Assembly: GCA_913009205.1 (NCBI GenBank)
Contig: CAJVYC010000019.1
Coordinates: 1 to 49,897 of the forward strand
DNA: 49,897 bases
Direction: 5' to 3'
Source: an uncultured Fluviicola sp.
GTDB taxonomy: Bacteria; Bacteroidota; Bacteroidia; Flavobacteriales_D; Crocinitomicaceae
Shown here: positions 1-10,121 of the stretch, piece by piece
How the letters are laid out: every line of letters begins with the position of its first letter
Numbering within the stretch: the first letter of the stretch is position 1
Position numbers and translations under genes: made by a program
Notes under the pieces: model-generated
The model's database searches: none
The model's input: only the letters and a program-made list of their open reading frames with translations
What the model was told of the DNA's origin: nothing

Positions 1-257
<257 letters not shown>

Positions 258-291
258 TCATCAGTTGTTGAATAATTAAGAAAATATTATT

Positions 292-3200
292 ATGGCTTAT
301 AGAAAAGAATATTCAAAAAAGCAAAGCAGCTTCAACAAGATCACGATTTCATTATCGTCTCCAGAGACTATTCTGGAAAGATCAAGTGGTGAGGTGCTTA
401 AGCCTGAAACCATAAATTACCGTACTTACAAACCAGAAAGAGATGGTTTGTTCTGTGAAAGAATTTTTGGTCCTGTTAAGGATTACGAATGTCACTGTGG
501 TAAATACAAAAGAATCCGTTACAAAGGAATCGTTTGTGATCGTTGTGGTGTAGAAGTTACTGAAAAGAAAGTACGTCGTGAACGTATGGGGCACATTTCA
601 TTAGTGGTTCCTGTTGCTCACATCTGGTACTTTAGATCGTTGCCAAACAAAATTGGTTACCTTCTTGGACTTCCTACGAAAAAACTAGATCAAATCATCT
701 ACTACGAGAGATACGTAGTTATTCAAGCAGGTATCGCAAGATCGGCTGAAGATGAAGAATTGACTCGTTTGGACTTCATGACTGAAGAAGAGTATTTAGA
801 TATCCTAGATGTTCTTCCAAAAGAGAACCAATATTTAGAGGATGCAGATCCAAACAAGTTCATCGCAAAAATGGGTGCGGAAGCACTTTATGATTTGTTG
901 AAAACAATGGACTTGCAGGATACATCTTACAGATTGCGTCACCAAGCAAACAATGAAACGTCAGTTCAAAGAAAGAACGAAGCGTTGAAACGTTTGCAAG
1001 TTGTTGAAGCAATGCGTGACTCTCAAAATCGTATAGATAACCGTCCAGAATGGATGATAGTGAAAGTTGTACCTGTAATTCCACCAGAATTACGTCCACT
1101 AGTGCCACTAGATGGAGGTCGTTTCGCAACATCGGATTTGAACGATTTATACAGAAGAGTAATTATTAGAAACAATCGTTTGAAACGGTTGATCGAAATT
1201 AAAGCTCCAGAAGTAATTCTTAGAAATGAGAAACGTATGCTTCAAGAGTCAGTAGATTCTTTATTTGATAACTCAAGAAAATCATCAGCAGTTAAAACGG
1301 AATCAAACAGACCATTAAAGTCTTTGTCTGATTCATTAAAGGGTAAGCAAGGGCGTTTCCGTCAAAACTTACTTGGTAAACGTGTGGATTATTCAGCACG
1401 TTCCGTAATTGTCGTAGGACCTAGCTTGAAATTACACGAATGTGGTCTTCCTAAAGGAATGGCTGCTGAACTTTACAAGCCGTTTATCATCCGTAAGATG
1501 ATTGAGCGTGGAATTGTAAAGACTGTAAAATCTGCTAAGAAAATTGTAGATAGAAAAGAACCAGTTGTTTGGGATATTTTGGAAAACATTTTGAAAGGAC
1601 ATCCAGTTCTTTTAAATAGAGCCCCAACGCTTCACAGACTTGGTATTCAAGCTTTCCAACCTAAATTAATTGAAGGAAAAGCGATTCGTCTTCACCCATT
1701 GGTAACTACGGCCTTCAACGCCGATTTTGATGGGGATCAGATGGCGGTTCACTTACCATTAGGTAACGCTGCAATCTTAGAAGCACAATTATTGATGTTG
1801 GCTTCACACAACATTCTGAATCCTGCAAACGGTGCTCCAATTGCTGTACCTTCTCAGGATATGGTTTTGGGTCTGTATTATATTACGAAGCCAAAAGCAG
1901 GAACGAAAGAGGAGCCAGTTATAGGTGAAGGTGGAACTTTCTACTCGCCAGAAGAGGTGATTATTGCACATAATGAAGGTATGTTAGATCTTCACGCTGC
2001 GATTAAAGTAAGAACATCAGATTTAACTGAAAGCGGTGATCTGGAAGTTCGTATGGTTGAGACTACTTGTGGTCGTATTCTTTTCAATGAAAAAGTTCCA
2101 ACTGAAGCAGGATACATTAACGGAGTAATGACGAAGAAAGCACTTCGTGATATGATTGCCCACGTATTGAAAATCTGTGGAACTTCTCGCACTGTAGCTT
2201 TCCTTGATGATATTAAGGAATTGGGTTACCACATGGCCTTTGTAGGTGGTCTATCTTTCAATTTAGACGATATTATCGTTCCTAAAGAGAAAGTAGTTCT
2301 AGTTGAAAAAGCAGAAGCTGAAGCCAAAAATGTTATGGCAAACTATAACATGGGGCTTATTACAAATAATGAGAGATACAATCAAATTATTGATATTTGG
2401 ACGCATACGAACTCTAGATTGACCCACACATTGATGGAGCAATTGAAGAACGATATGCAAGGGTTCAACTCAATTTATATGATGTACGATTCAGGTGCAC
2501 GTGGTTCGAAAGAGCAAATACGTCAATTGTCTGGTATGCGTGGATTGATGGCGAAACCTCAAAAATCTGGAGCCTCTGCTCAAGATATTATTGAGAACCC
2601 AATTCTTTCGAACTTTAAAGAAGGATTATCTATTCTTGAATACTTTATTTCAACTCACGGTGCACGTAAAGGTCTTGCCGATACAGCCTTGAAAACGGCT
2701 GATGCAGGATACCTTACTCGTCGTTTGGTTGATGTTGCTCAAGATGTTGTAATTAACATGGAAGATTGTGGGACTTTAAGAGGTCTTATAGCAACTCCAT
2801 TGAAGAAAAATGATGAAATCGTTGAGCCATTAAGTGATAGAATTATAGGTAGATCAGCTGTTCAAGCAATCTATCACCCAGTAACGGACGAGATGATCGT
2901 TGATGCGGGTGAATTGATTACTGATATCGTTGCTGCTGGAATTGATGCTGCTGGAATTGACGAGGTTGAAATCAGATCTGTATTGACTTGTGAAATGCGT
3001 AGAGGAGTTTGTTCTAAAGGTTATGGAAGAAACTTGGCAACTCAGAGACCAGCCGTAAATGGTGACGCTGTGGGTGTTATTGCTGCACAATCAATTGGAG
3101 AGCCTGGTACACAATTGACACTTCGTACATTCCACGTTGGGGGTACAGCCTCTAATATTGCTGATGAAAATGATTTGAAAGCTAAAACAGCTGGACAGAT

Positions 3201-4581
3201 TGACATTGACGAGTTAAGAATGATTGAGACTAAGGATAAAAATGGCGATAAAAGCAACGTGGTAGTTGGAAGATCGGCTGAATTGAAAATAACAGATTCG
3301 AAAGGACTTGTTACAATGAATGCCATCATCCCTTACGGTGCTGAAATGATGATCGATAACAATACGAAACTTAAAAAAGGTGACGTAATTTGTAAGTGGG
3401 ATCCATACAACGCTGTAATTATTACTGAGGTGAAAGGTGTTATCGTTTTCGAAAACATCCTTGAAGGATTAACGTTCCGCGAGGAAGTTGATGAACAAAC
3501 AGGGTTTGCTGAAAAAGTAATTACTGAATCTCGTGATAAAAAGAGAATGCCAGCAATTCACATTATCGATCCTAAGACGAAAGATGTTCTTAGAGAATAC
3601 TCTTTACCAGTTGATGCTCACATTAACGTTAAAGAAGGTGATAAGGTAGAAGCTGGTTTGATCTTGGTTAAGATTCCTCGTAAAGCTGGTAAATCTGGTG
3701 ATATTACTGGTGGTCTTCCTCGTGTAACTGAATTATTCGAAGCACGTAACCCATCTAACCCTTCAGTAGTTTCTGAAATTGATGGTGTTGCTGAGTACGG
3801 TAAGATCAAACGTGGTAACAGAGAGATTCAAATCACTTCGAAAACTGGAGATGTACGGAAGTATTTAGTTCCATTATCGAAACATATTTTGGTTCAAGCG
3901 AATGACTTCGTAAGAGCTGGTCAACCATTATCTGTTGGGGCTACAACTCCAAACGATATCTTGAATATTGAAGGACCAACTAAAGTACAAGAGTATTTGG
4001 TTAATGAGATTCAAGAGGTATACCGTTTACAAGGTGTGAAGATTAATGATAAGCACTTCGAAGTTATTGTTCGTCAAATGATGCTTAAGGCGATGATTGT
4101 TGATTCTGGAGACACACGTTTCTTAGAAGGACAATCTGTTCATAAAGCAGATATTTCTGAGGAGAACGATGCTGTTTACGGAATGAAAGTAGTTATTGAT
4201 GCAGGTGAATCTACTGAAATGAAAGCTGGACAAATTGTTTCTGCTCGTAAGTTGAGAGATGAGAATTCACAATTGAAAAGAGCAGACAAAGCGCTAATCG
4301 ATTCAAGAGATGCAATTCCAGCTACATCTAAAGCAATGCTACAAGGAATTACTAGAGCGTCACTTCAAACACAATCGTTTATTTCTGCGGCTTCGTTCCA
4401 GGAAACTACGAAAGTATTGAATGAAGCAGCGATTGCTGGTAAAGAAGATCATCTAATGGGTCTTAAAGAGAATGTAATTGTTGGACACCTTATTCCTGCG
4501 GGAACTGGAGTTCGCAAATTCCAAAAAATGTTGGTAGGTTCTAAAGAACAATTAGAAGAGTTGACTGAAAGCGCTAAATAA
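292..4581 (+). CDS. rpoC: DNA-directed RNA polymerase subunit beta'
   Basis: Complete 1429-residue beta' subunit, the usual length in Bacteroidota. It forms the catalytic cleft of RNA polymerase with beta. The N-terminal zinc-finger cysteines are C67, C69, C82 and C85. The catalytic magnesium site NADFDGD is at residues 476-482. A second cysteine cluster ([15 protein letters not shown]) lies around residues 900-920, followed by the trigger-loop region with [19 protein letters not shown]. The ATG start follows rpoB by 34 bases, so the two are co-transcribed. A strong intrinsic terminator closes the operon at 4601-4635. Confidence 0.99.
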   Translation: MAYRKEYSKKQSSFNKITISLSSPETILERSSGEVLKPETINYRTYKPERDGLFCERIFGPVKDYECHCGKYKRIRYKGIVCDRCGVEVTEKKVRRERMGHISLVVPVAHIWYFRSLPNKIGYLLGLPTKKLDQIIYYERYVVIQAGIARSAEDEELTRLDFMTEEEYLDILDVLPKENQYLEDADPNKFIAKMGAEALYDLLKTMDLQDTSYRLRHQANNETSVQRKNEALKRLQVVEAMRDSQNRIDNRPEWMIVKVVPVIPPELRPLVPLDGGRFATSDLNDLYRRVIIRNNRLKRLIEIKAPEVILRNEKRMLQESVDSLFDNSRKSSAVKTESNRPLKSLSDSLKGKQGRFRQNLLGKRVDYSARSVIVVGPSLKLHECGLPKGMAAELYKPFIIRKMIERGIVKTVKSAKKIVDRKEPVVWDILENILKGHPVLLNRAPTLHRLGIQAFQPKLIEGKAIRLHPLVTTAFNADFDGDQMAVHLPLGNAAILEAQLLMLASHNILNPANGAPIAVPSQDMVLGLYYITKPKAGTKEEPVIGEGGTFYSPEEVIIAHNEGMLDLHAAIKVRTSDLTESGDLEVRMVETTCGRILFNEKVPTEAGYINGVMTKKALRDMIAHVLKICGTSRTVAFLDDIKELGYHMAFVGGLSFNLDDIIVPKEKVVLVEKAEAEAKNVMANYNMGLITNNERYNQIIDIWTHTNSRLTHTLMEQLKNDMQGFNSIYMMYDSGARGSKEQIRQLSGMRGLMAKPQKSGASAQDIIENPILSNFKEGLSILEYFISTHGARKGLADTALKTADAGYLTRRLVDVAQDVVINMEDCGTLRGLIATPLKKNDEIVEPLSDRIIGRSAVQAIYHPVTDEMIVDAGELITDIVAAGIDAAGIDEVEIRSVLTCEMRRGVCSKGYGRNLATQRPAVNGDAVGVIAAQSIGEPGTQLTLRTFHVGGTASNIADENDLKAKTAGQIDIDELRMIETKDKNGDKSNVVVGRSAELKITDSKGLVTMNAIIPYGAEMMIDNNTKLKKGDVICKWDPYNAVIITEVKGVIVFENILEGLTFREEVDEQTGFAEKVITESRDKKRMPAIHIIDPKTKDVLREYSLPVDAHINVKEGDKVEAGLILVKIPRKAGKSGDITGGLPRVTELFEARNPSNPSVVSEIDGVAEYGKIKRGNREIQITSKTGDVRKYLVPLSKHILVQANDFVRAGQPLSVGATTPNDILNIEGPTKVQEYLVNEIQEVYRLQGVKINDKHFEVIVRQMMLKAMIVDSGDTRFLEGQSVHKADISEENDAVYGMKVVIDAGESTEMKAGQIVSARKLRDENSQLKRADKALIDSRDAIPATSKAMLQGITRASLQTQSFISAASFQETTKVLNEAAIAGKEDHLMGLKENVIVGHLIPAGTGVRKFQKMLVGSKEQLEELTESAK

Positions 4582-4600
4582 TAAGCGTTAACTATATTAG

Positions 4601-4635
4601 AAAGCCCTGACGATTTTATCGTCAGGGCTTTTTTT
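4601..4635 (+). terminator. Intrinsic terminator of rpoBC
   Basis: A perfect 14-bp stem (AAAGCCCTGACGAT paired with ATCGTCAGGGCTTT) with a 3-base TTT loop runs straight into a T-tract ending at 4635. It begins 20 bases after the rpoC stop, so it ends the rpoBC transcript. The rest of the gap to 4820 is AT-rich and I see no gene in it. Confidence 0.93.
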
Positions 4636-4820
4636 GCTTGAAACTTTAATAACTAAAGGTTTGAATTCCTTAATTTTTACAATTGCACTTTCTCTACTTA
4701 TACTCCTAAATCCAATAAGTGGTATTACTGTAAAAAGAAAGAAACCGACCTCTTGATGACTAGCCCTGTAAGAAATCAGCTAATTCGATTGTTCTAGTTA
4801 GACAATCAAGTTCCTGTACC

Positions 4821-5189
4821 ATGAAAAATTCCAGCATCCTTACACTAAGTTTATTGTTCGTTTTATGTTTAACTGTAATGAGCAGTTGCCGGACCAAAGA
4901 CGATACAATTGCCATTATCAAAGTACGCGATGCAAATAACAATCCAGTGGCAAATGCAGATGTTCGTGTTTATTCTTCTGGAACAAGTGGTGTTAATTCT
5001 ATTGATGATCTTGTACAAACGAACTCTTCAGGAGAAGCTTTCTTCAATTACAATAATGAATATCAATTAGGACAGGTTGGTGTTGCAATTCTTGATATTG
5101 AGGTCACGAAGGACGCAGAAACAAGCCACGGAATTATTAAAATTGAGCAGGAAGCAACAACCTTAGAAGCGGTTTACGTTAATTTATAA
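4821..5189 (+). CDS. Small predicted lipoprotein with carboxypeptidase-regulatory-like fold
   Basis: A 122-residue protein with a lipoprotein signal: hydrophobic residues 6-20, then VMSSC with C23 as the probable lipidated cysteine. The mature part (IIKVRDANNNPVANADVRVYSS and onward) has the 'variable extension of a value' pattern of carboxypeptidase-regulatory-like beta-sandwich domains, common in Bacteroidota surface proteins. It probably sits in an outer or inner membrane leaflet facing the periplasm or surface. No catalytic motif is visible. It stands alone between the rpoC terminator and the DUF3467 gene. The fold is inferred from sequence pattern; the function is unknown. Confidence 0.75.
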   Translation: MKNSSILTLSLLFVLCLTVMSSCRTKDDTIAIIKVRDANNNPVANADVRVYSSGTSGVNSIDDLVQTNSSGEAFFNYNNEYQLGQVGVAILDIEVTKDAETSHGIIKIEQEATTLEAVYVNL

Positions 5190-5264
5190 CCTAAAATTTC
5201 ATAAAAGGACAATTACCTCTGGTGAACCCCTGCTTATTTTAGATAGATTCGTTAGCTTTACTTT

Positions 5265-5576
5265 ATGGAAGAAAAAAAGGACAATCAAGTCAACATAGAG
5301 CTTACTGATGAAGTAGCGAATGGAGTTTATTCAAACCTTGCAATTATTACACACTCACCTTCAGAATTCATTGCGGATTTCGTTCAGATGATGCCAGGTG
5401 TGCCTAAAGGGAAAGTTAGATCTAGAGTGATTATGACGCCTCAGAATGCAAAACGTTTGATGGAAGCACTTCAAGAAAATGTCGGTAAATATGAACAGAA
5501 TCATGGTGCTATTGTGTCATCAAACATGCCGCCAATGCCGCCAATGAACTTTGGAACTCCAACTACTCAAGCTTAA
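5265..5576 (+). CDS. DUF3467 domain protein
   Basis: A 103-residue cytoplasmic protein without signal peptide. The core (VNIELTDEVANGVYSNLAII, then a segment FIADFVQMMPG and RVIMTPQNAKRLMEALQENV) matches the DUF3467 family as I know it. The last ~15 residues are a Met/Pro-rich tail. In Bacteroidota this family is often found just after rpoC, as here, but here a terminator and a lipoprotein gene lie between. A TAGCTTTA sequence at 5253-5260 resembles a -7 box but sits only 4 bases from the ATG, so it is weak evidence of a promoter. The biochemical function is unknown. Confidence 0.85.
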   Translation: MEEKKDNQVNIELTDEVANGVYSNLAIITHSPSEFIADFVQMMPGVPKGKVRSRVIMTPQNAKRLMEALQENVGKYEQNHGAIVSSNMPPMPPMNFGTPTTQA

Positions 5577-5630
5577 ATAAGTAACTTATCAAGGGTTTTT
5601 TCATTAATTACTCCTACATACCATACTATT

Positions 5631-6071
5631 ATGACTGTTGATCGAATTTCTACCTCTAAAATTTTTCTTTTAAGTATCTTTTTAGGAGCTTTTTTATTAG
5701 CTGGATTAAGTTCTTGTGAGAAAAGAGTTACTCCGAATAAAGTGGAACGGATTTTTCAGAAAGATTCATGGAAAATTACTTCGTTCATTTTTCAAGATCA
5801 AAACATTGAAGATAATTTTAATGCCGTTACATTTGACTTCAATGAAACAAATGGAATTACGGCTCTTCCTGCCAATATGTATGCTGGTAATTGGGACGTG
5901 GGGTTAAATAAAAAACCAACAATTCTAAATATTTTCAATGTCTTTGAGCCATCATATTCTGCTTTAAATGATGACTGGACTGTTGTGACCTGCGGCAATT
6001 CATTAATAACTCTAGAATCTCAAAATGGTCCGTTTCTAAATACCATTGTATTTCGAAAAATTGAACTATAA
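5631..6071 (+). CDS. Small predicted lipoprotein, lipocalin-like
   Basis: A 146-residue protein whose hydrophobic stretch at residues 11-27 ends in LSSC, with C29 as the probable lipidation site. The mature part begins with a short helix (VERIFQKDSWKITSF) and continues as alternating beta strands ending in VFRKIEL. This is the layout of the small 'lipocalin-like' lipoproteins common in Flavobacteriia, where the W-K-I-T segment starts the barrel. No catalytic motif is visible. It converges with the M23 peptidase gene, with only 4 bases between the stops. The family assignment is from pattern only; the function is unknown. Confidence 0.7.
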   Translation: MTVDRISTSKIFLLSIFLGAFLLAGLSSCEKRVTPNKVERIFQKDSWKITSFIFQDQNIEDNFNAVTFDFNETNGITALPANMYAGNWDVGLNKKPTILNIFNVFEPSYSALNDDWTVVTCGNSLITLESQNGPFLNTIVFRKIEL

Positions 6072-6075
6072 TCGT

Positions 6076-7767
6076 TTATAGAAAGGTGATTTCAGTTTTC
6101 CATTCGTTTACATTTCCGCAAGAATCTTTTACTTTTAAAACGAGTCCCTTTTTACCTTTGAAATGATTCGGTCGGTCAAATTGAAGTGTCCCAGCTTTGT
6201 AATCGTACTTGACCAAATACCATTTTCCGTCAATAAACAAATCATAATCGTTAATTCCACTTTTCGCATCACTAATTTTCCATGTTAAACTTGTCTTATT
6301 CGTTGATATTGAGCTTTTTGATATTGAAACTGGAGTAACGACTGGTGCAGTTTCATCGCGTTTCAAAGAGTAGGTTCCAAAATATTTACTCTCTGCAATT
6401 GCCCATTCATCCTCGTAAATGACATCAAGTGTCCGGCGTCTTTTTTTGTTTGTGATAACTTCAATATAATGTCTCCCGTCTTCTTCCTCGTTGTTTTTTA
6501 TTTTAATTCGATAGGCGCGGTTCACAGGAGTTTGAGGTTTTGCGATATAATGGTCTAAGCGGTCTTTTTCAAGTGAAATTGGCTCGTAAACTGTTGCATA
6601 TCCAAATTCTAATTGTCTTGTCTCGCTTTCGTATAAGTACGTTTTGTTCGGATATAAATGGTCTTCTTTCACGCTAATTGAATCTTCTTTGTTGATTACT
6701 CCTTGCAATATGTTCAGTGTGAATTCGAGCACAGACTTATTTCCCTTAGGATCATATGCAATGTATTTGATAAAAAATTTTTGTCCCGGCACAGCGTTGA
6801 TAATTCCCAACTCTCCATTGATATAAATCGGTAAATCATTTTCCCTCGTTCTAAAACATTTGTGGTATTTTCTGCTTTGAGTTTGATACGCTTCGTAATC
6901 TTTATGTGAGTTAACGTAGCGCGTGGATTCAAATGGAATTCGATTCGTTTTTTGACCAAAAATTGTGTCGTTATTAACAATAAGAAAGCTTCCGTACAAG
7001 CCGCAATTATTTCCTGCACCATCTAGTTTGTCAATTACATCCACTGCAATTCCTATTCCACCTGTCGCAGAGCAATAATTGGCCGGAATATCGATTTGAC
7101 CTGCGCCGAGATAATAATCAGACTTACCTTTCATCGCTGTTTTTGAAACCGATTTATTTGGATATCTGTAGCCATCTTTTGTCAAGCCATAAACTTTAAC
7201 GCCACGAATAATCGGAGCCTTTGAATCGGGTAAATCAAATCCAAAAATCAAGGGGTTCAAAGCATGCTCTGTTTCAGTATCTCTAACTTCAAAATGAAGG
7301 TGCGGCCCTGTTGATCCTCCCGTGTTGCCAGACAATCCAATGACTTGACCTTTTGAAACTTTAATCACTCCCTTCCCGGGGAATACTTCAATGGCAAAAT
7401 TTTGTTCTGCTTCTTGCGTTGCTCGAACGATTGAATCAATTCCTCCTTTAAACTCACTACAATGGCCGTATACGCTTGTGATTCCATTGGGATGATCTAT
7501 GTAAATGGCATGACCATAACCGTAAGGTGAAACTTTTATTCGAGAGACAAAACCTTCGTCAATTGAATACAGTTTATAGCCAATTTTGGAGTTCGTTTTA
7601 AAATCCAAGCCCATATGAAAATGGTTCGGTCTTAGTTCTCCAAAATTTGACGCGAGCACCAATGGAATTCCAATTGGCGAATGATAACCTTGATCGCCCT
7701 CTGACTGGGCAAAAATAGAAGTTTGAATGCCGAGAGAAATAAGTAAGAAAAGAATGAGTTGTTTCAT
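6076..7767 (-). CDS. Secreted M23 family metallopeptidase
   Basis: A 563-residue exported protein with signal peptide residues 1-20 (cleavage near FAQ). The LytM/M23 zinc peptidase domain is N-terminal, residues ~30-165: HMGLD supplies H51 and D55, YGH gives H102, and GPHLHFE gives H156 and H158, so the full set of zinc and catalytic residues is present. Such enzymes cut peptide cross-bridges in peptidoglycan in the periplasm. The remaining ~390 residues form beta-rich domains without a motif I recognise, much longer than a minimal M23 enzyme. It is divergent from the zapA operon, and its promoter is visible at 7773-7803. Confidence 0.92.
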   Translation of the reverse strand: MKQLILFLLISLGIQTSIFAQSEGDQGYHSPIGIPLVLASNFGELRPNHFHMGLDFKTNSKIGYKLYSIDEGFVSRIKVSPYGYGHAIYIDHPNGITSVYGHCSEFKGGIDSIVRATQEAEQNFAIEVFPGKGVIKVSKGQVIGLSGNTGGSTGPHLHFEVRDTETEHALNPLIFGFDLPDSKAPIIRGVKVYGLTKDGYRYPNKSVSKTAMKGKSDYYLGAGQIDIPANYCSATGGIGIAVDVIDKLDGAGNNCGLYGSFLIVNNDTIFGQKTNRIPFESTRYVNSHKDYEAYQTQSRKYHKCFRTRENDLPIYINGELGIINAVPGQKFFIKYIAYDPKGNKSVLEFTLNILQGVINKEDSISVKEDHLYPNKTYLYESETRQLEFGYATVYEPISLEKDRLDHYIAKPQTPVNRAYRIKIKNNEEEDGRHYIEVITNKKRRRTLDVIYEDEWAIAESKYFGTYSLKRDETAPVVTPVSISKSSISTNKTSLTWKISDAKSGINDYDLFIDGKWYLVKYDYKAGTLQFDRPNHFKGKKGLVLKVKDSCGNVNEWKTEITFL

Positions 7768-7772
7768 GTTAT

Positions 7773-7803
7773 CAAAAATAGATTTTTAATAAAATAACCA
7801 CAA
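7773..7803 (-). promoter_or_regulatory. Promoter of the M23 peptidase gene
   Basis: On the minus strand a TTG (7801-7803) is followed after 20 bases by TATTTTTG (7773-7780), an exact match to the Bacteroidota -33/-7 promoter pattern. The -7 box ends 5 bases before the ATG, so the mRNA leader would be almost absent. Confidence 0.7.
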
Positions 7804-7820
7804 CAATCGGGCTAAAAATC

Positions 7821-7850
7821 TTGTCGGTGTGTATTACTATGCTATTTTTG
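7821..7850 (+). promoter_or_regulatory. Promoter of the zapA operon
   Basis: TTG at 7821-7823, a 19-base spacer, then TATTTTTG at 7843-7850 match the Bacteroidota promoter pattern. Transcription would start near 7857, about 11 bases before the ATG at 7868. It is back-to-back with the M23 peptidase promoter. Confidence 0.7.
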
Positions 7851-7867
7851 TATTCAAACCGTTTTAA

Positions 7868-8176
7868 ATGTCAGATCGCATTAATCAGTTAGTTGATACC
7901 ATTCGAGAGAAGGCTATTCTTTTGAAGGATCAAGTTGCGTCTGAAAAAGCTCACAACGAAGAGCTTACGCAAGAAATTCAAACCCTTAAACAAGAATTGT
8001 CATCGAGAGATGAAAAGGTGGATGAATTAAACACAAAGATTACTGAATTGGATGATGGCCTTAAAACGGCAAGAGAGCAAAGCATCGGCAGCTCTGGAGG
8101 GAATGGAGTTTCCGAAGAGCAAATTGATGAATTGGTGAAGGAAATAGAATACTGCATCGGGCAGTTAAAGAAATAA
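7868..8176 (+). CDS. ZapB-like coiled-coil protein
   Basis: A 102-residue, highly charged protein that is almost entirely heptad-patterned coiled coil from residue ~5 to ~70, then a glycine-rich linker (SSGGNG) and a short final helix. It has no signal peptide or membrane segment. It sits 3 bases before zapA and is plainly co-transcribed with it. In gammaproteobacteria ZapA binds the coiled-coil protein ZapB at the division ring; a similar partner role is inferred here from location and shape, not from sequence identity. It could instead be an unrelated coiled-coil protein. Confidence 0.75.
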   Translation: MSDRINQLVDTIREKAILLKDQVASEKAHNEELTQEIQTLKQELSSRDEKVDELNTKITELDDGLKTAREQSIGSSGGNGVSEEQIDELVKEIEYCIGQLKK

Positions 8177-8179
8177 AGT

Positions 8180-8467
8180 ATGGCAAAGTTATCCTTAAAG
8201 GTTGTTGTTGCCGGTAGAACATATCCACTTTCTGTGAGTGAAGACGAACAGGAAAAAGTGTTGAAAGCTGCCGAAGACATTAACAATGCAATTAAGTTGC
8301 TTCAGGATAACTACGCAGTTAAGGATATGCAGGATTTGTTAGCAATGACTGCGTTGCAATTGGCTTCGAAGTCAGATGGTAAAAAAGCTACTGAAACTAC
8401 GAACTCAAATGAATTGGATGATATCCAGAAGAAACTGGAAGATTTATTAAACGATTTAGACGCCTAA
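8180..8467 (+). CDS. zapA: Cell division protein ZapA
   Basis: A 95-residue protein matching ZapA: an N-terminal beta-hairpin domain (LSLKVVVAGRTYPLSVSEDE) then a long helix containing the family's LLAMTALQLA stretch and an acidic C-terminal tail. ZapA is a cytoplasmic FtsZ-binding protein that bundles FtsZ filaments at mid-cell. It follows the ZapB-like gene by 3 bases. The transcript appears to end in the strong hairpin at 8492-8536. Confidence 0.92.
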   Translation: MAKLSLKVVVAGRTYPLSVSEDEQEKVLKAAEDINNAIKLLQDNYAVKDMQDLLAMTALQLASKSDGKKATETTNSNELDDIQKKLEDLLNDLDA

Positions 8468-8491
8468 ATAACATACTTTACGCATTATTTT

Positions 8492-8536
8492 CCCACCCAT
8501 TTCATTCAAGTGAATGCAAATGAGGTGGGTTTTTTT
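8492..8536 (+). terminator. Hairpin with T-tract between zapA and rny
   Basis: The arms CCCACCCATTTCATTCA (8492-8508) and TGAATGCAAATGAGGTGGG (8511-8529) form a 17-bp stem with two single-base bulges and a 2-base loop, followed by seven Ts (8530-8536). It has every property of an intrinsic terminator for the zapA operon. It ends only 16 bases before the rny ATG, with no promoter visible between, so it may act as an attenuator or processing site for rny. Confidence 0.85.
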
Positions 8537-8552
8537 ATTTAAAAAAGTAACT

Positions 8553-10091
8553 ATGGAATTAGGATTAATTATAGGATTGGCAGGAGGAGCAGCTGGTGGA
8601 GTAGTAATCGCTGTTGTGGTTCAATCTGTACTTCTTAAGAAGAGAAAAGAACAAATACTAAAGGACGCTGAGAAAGAAGGCGAGACTTTGAAAAAAGATA
8701 AAGTGCTTCAAGCCAAAGAGAAATTCTTGAAACTGAAAGAAGATCACGAAAGAAACATAAAGGATAGAGAGCGCAAGCTCCAGTCAGCTGAAGATCGTAT
8801 CAAAAGCAAAGAAAAGTCTTTAACACAGAAATTGGAAGACGCGAATAGAAAGGACAAAGGCATGGAGAAGACTAGACTCTCTTTAGAAGCTAAAACCAAT
8901 TCGTTTGAGACTAAAAATGCAGAACTTGATAAAGTATACCAAAAGCACATTGATGAGCTTTCGAAGGTAAGCGGAATGTCTGCGGAAGATGCTAAGGCTG
9001 GTTTGGTTGAGTCATTGAAAGATGAAGCAAGAACAAATGCAATGGCACACATCAATGAGATTACTGCTGAGGCTAAAATGAATGCGAACCGCGAAGCACG
9101 TAAGATTGTTATTCAAACAATTCAACGTGTTGCAACGGAGCAAGCAATTGAGAATTCAGTTTCGGTATTTAACATTGAATCTGATGAAGTTAAAGGTAGG
9201 ATCATTGGTCGTGAAGGACGTAATATTCGTGCTTTAGAAGCAGCAACTGGAGTTGAGATCGTTGTTGATGATACACCGGAAGCGATTATCCTTTCTTGTT
9301 TCGATCCAATTCGTCGTGAAATTGCTCGTTTGGCATTGCACCAATTGGTTTCTGATGGAAGAATTCACCCAGCTAGAATTGAAGAAGTAGTTGCTAAAAC
9401 GAAAAAACAATTGGATGATGAGATCGCTGAAACAGGTAAAAGAACTTGTATCGATTTAGGAATTCACGGATTGCATGCCGAATTGGTTCGTATGGTTGGT
9501 CGAATGAAATACAGATCATCTTACGGACAGAACTTATTACAGCACAGTCGCGAGGTTGCTAACTTATGTGCAACGATGGCGGCAGAGCTTGGCTTGAACG
9601 TTAAAGTGGCTAAACGAGCTGGATTGTTGCATGATATTGGAAAAGTGCCAGATGATAACCCAGAATTACCACACGCGATTCTAGGAATGAACATGGCTGA
9701 AAAATACGGAGAGAAACCAGACGTTTGTAACGCAATTGGAGCTCACCACGATGAAATTGAAATGACAACGTTGATTTCGCCTATTGTTCAAGTATGTGAT
9801 GCTGTTTCTGGTGCGCGCCCTGGTGCTCGTAGAGAAATCGTTGAATCGTACATCAAGAGAATTAAAGATCTTGAAGGTTTGGCGTTAGCTTACGAAGGAG
9901 TCAATACTGCTTATGCAATTCAAGCAGGTAGAGAGTTGAGAGTATTGGTTGAAAGTGACAAGGTTTCCGATGCAAGAGCAGACGAATTATCATTTGAGAT
10001 ATCTCAGCGTATTCAAACGGAAATGACTTATCCTGGACAGGTTAAGGTAACATTGATTCGTGAGAAACGTGCCGTGAATTACGCGAAATAA
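8553..10091 (+). CDS. rny: Ribonuclease Y
   Basis: A 512-residue membrane-anchored endoribonuclease that starts mRNA decay. Order of parts: N-terminal membrane helix (residues ~3-25), long charged coiled coil to ~residue 195, KH RNA-binding domain ([17 protein letters not shown]), and HD domain with LLHDIGK giving H360-D361. I chose the ATG at 8553, which gives the typical [12 protein letters not shown] start. The frame also has an ATG at 8514, but that lies inside the 3' arm of the terminator hairpin and would put charged residues before the anchor. The downstream polysaccharide cluster begins 30 bases after the stop. Confidence 0.95.
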   Translation: MELGLIIGLAGGAAGGVVIAVVVQSVLLKKRKEQILKDAEKEGETLKKDKVLQAKEKFLKLKEDHERNIKDRERKLQSAEDRIKSKEKSLTQKLEDANRKDKGMEKTRLSLEAKTNSFETKNAELDKVYQKHIDELSKVSGMSAEDAKAGLVESLKDEARTNAMAHINEITAEAKMNANREARKIVIQTIQRVATEQAIENSVSVFNIESDEVKGRIIGREGRNIRALEAATGVEIVVDDTPEAIILSCFDPIRREIARLALHQLVSDGRIHPARIEEVVAKTKKQLDDEIAETGKRTCIDLGIHGLHAELVRMVGRMKYRSSYGQNLLQHSREVANLCATMAAELGLNVKVAKRAGLLHDIGKVPDDNPELPHAILGMNMAEKYGEKPDVCNAIGAHHDEIEMTTLISPIVQVCDAVSGARPGARREIVESYIKRIKDLEGLALAYEGVNTAYAIQAGRELRVLVESDKVSDARADELSFEISQRIQTEMTYPGQVKVTLIREKRAVNYAK

Positions 10092-10121
10092 GTACTTCTC
10101 GGCTAATAAATAGCTGAATGA

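Noticed and set aside
8462-8552. 6S RNA, often found near zapA in other bacteria
   Set aside because: The gap is under 90 bases and is filled by a simple terminator hairpin, with no room for the long open-bulged 6S fold.
7868-9060. Coiled-coil repeats in the ZapB-like and RNase Y genes as possible phage or defence proteins
   Set aside because: Both are explained by well-known domain layouts (division partner and RNase Y coiled coil), and no defence or phage genes are near.
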